A stretch of 20,316 nt of DNA from Micavibrio aeruginosavorus (lineage in GTDB: Bacteria > Pseudomonadota > Alphaproteobacteria > Micavibrionales > Micavibrionaceae): assembly GCA_003241285.1 (NCBI GenBank), contig QFOT01000022.1, positions 1-20,316 of the forward strand. The letters are read 5' to 3'. The position numbers and the translations under genes are program-made. Below are positions 19,981 through 20,316 of the stretch, piece by piece. The notes beneath the pieces were generated by a model. The model made no database searches, was not told where the DNA came from, and worked only from the letters and a program-made list of their open reading frames with translations. Each line of letters begins with the position of its first letter. Position 1 is the first letter of the stretch.

Positions 19981-20316
19981 CTAGCCGGGGTTCATGCCGA
20001 CAAACATAGGCTCGTTCTTCTCCCGATTGTATTTATAAACCTTATCTTCATTACCTGTCGGTTTGAGAAAAGCTGCAGGCGTATATTTCGTAATGAGCTT
20101 TCCGGCTGCCGCCATCAGGTCGGTCGCCGCCATCTTGCCGTGCTCTATCTGGCTGTAAAATTTGTCAAGAACCTTGCCATAGGCTTCTTCAGCAATCTGC
20201 ATGCCCATGACGACCATATTAACGAGTTTACCGGCGTCAGCCACAAGGCCTTCGGCAGCGGAACTGAATGAGAAGAGGGAGCTGCGCTGCTCATCTTTAT
20301 TAAGGGACGGGCGTTT
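19981..20316 (-). CDS. Partial hypothetical protein, 5' end outside the window
   Basis: Reading on the minus strand, the frame is open from the window edge (20316) to the TAG at 19981, giving 111 residues. No ATG occurs near its start and the GTG at 20244 has no ribosome binding site, so the true start probably lies beyond the edge. The visible part is helical and Ala/Met-rich (GKLVNMVVMGMQIAEEAYGKVLDKFYSQIEHGKMAATDLMAAAGKLITKY), with a charged C-terminal tail ending EPMFVGMNPG. No membrane helix or known motif is recognised. A strong terminator follows. Confidence 0.6.
   Translation of the reverse strand, partial: KRPSLNKDEQRSSLFSFSSAAEGLVADAGKLVNMVVMGMQIAEEAYGKVLDKFYSQIEHGKMAATDLMAAAGKLITKYTPAAFLKPTGNEDKVYKYNREKNEPMFVGMNPG

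Overview
The window is a gene-dense, moderate-GC piece of a bacterial chromosome, most likely from an alphaproteobacterium. Three things point there. COQ9 (6876) is essentially restricted to alphaproteobacteria and eukaryotes. A GapR/DUF2312 nucleoid protein is present (8250). The tsaD-gpsA-EVE block faces a Mic60-like/HemY pair across one intergenic region, a typical alphaproteobacterial arrangement. An IcmL/DotI-like protein and the two long prepilin-like proteins would fit a Micavibrionales-type lineage, but that is an inference from family resemblance only.

Left part (1-5.4 kb): N-carbamoylputrescine amidase, bracketed by REP-like hairpins; a secreted DUF305 metal-associated protein; two paralogous prepilin-like genes on the minus strand with tRNA-Arg(CCG) on the plus strand between them, plus a broken copy of the tRNA T-arm; a VOC-family protein; a glycine-zipper stress protein behind what looks like an EcfG general-stress promoter; and an LpxR-type lipid A deacylase.

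Middle (5.4-9.3 kb): an ABC1/UbiB-type atypical kinase, divergent from COQ9. COQ9 overlaps the start of an IcmL/DotI-like exported protein. Then gapR and two small unrecognised minus-strand genes. Kinase plus COQ9 suggests a ubiquinone-related cluster.

Manganese/acetate block (9.4-13.1 kb): acetyl-CoA synthetase lies 4 nt downstream of an MntR-type regulator, which is divergent from mntH. The shared promoter region carries a perfect palindrome of the TAGC-N4-GCTA type, like the enterobacterial MntR box.

Right part (13.1-20.3 kb): a tight minus-strand operon tsaD-gpsA-EVE-EamA transporter; a divergent mic60-like-hemY operon that lacks the hemC/hemD genes usually found upstream; a rhomboid protease; and a partial unrecognised gene running off the right edge.

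Two patterns recur across the window. Several genes have a -10-like hexamer only 6-7 nt before the ATG and no Shine-Dalgarno, suggesting leaderless mRNAs. Three of five convergent gene pairs overlap by exactly 4 nt at their stop codons. I see no phage, insertion sequence, CRISPR array or defence system. No intergenic stretch exceeds 300 nt; the longest holds the tRNA.
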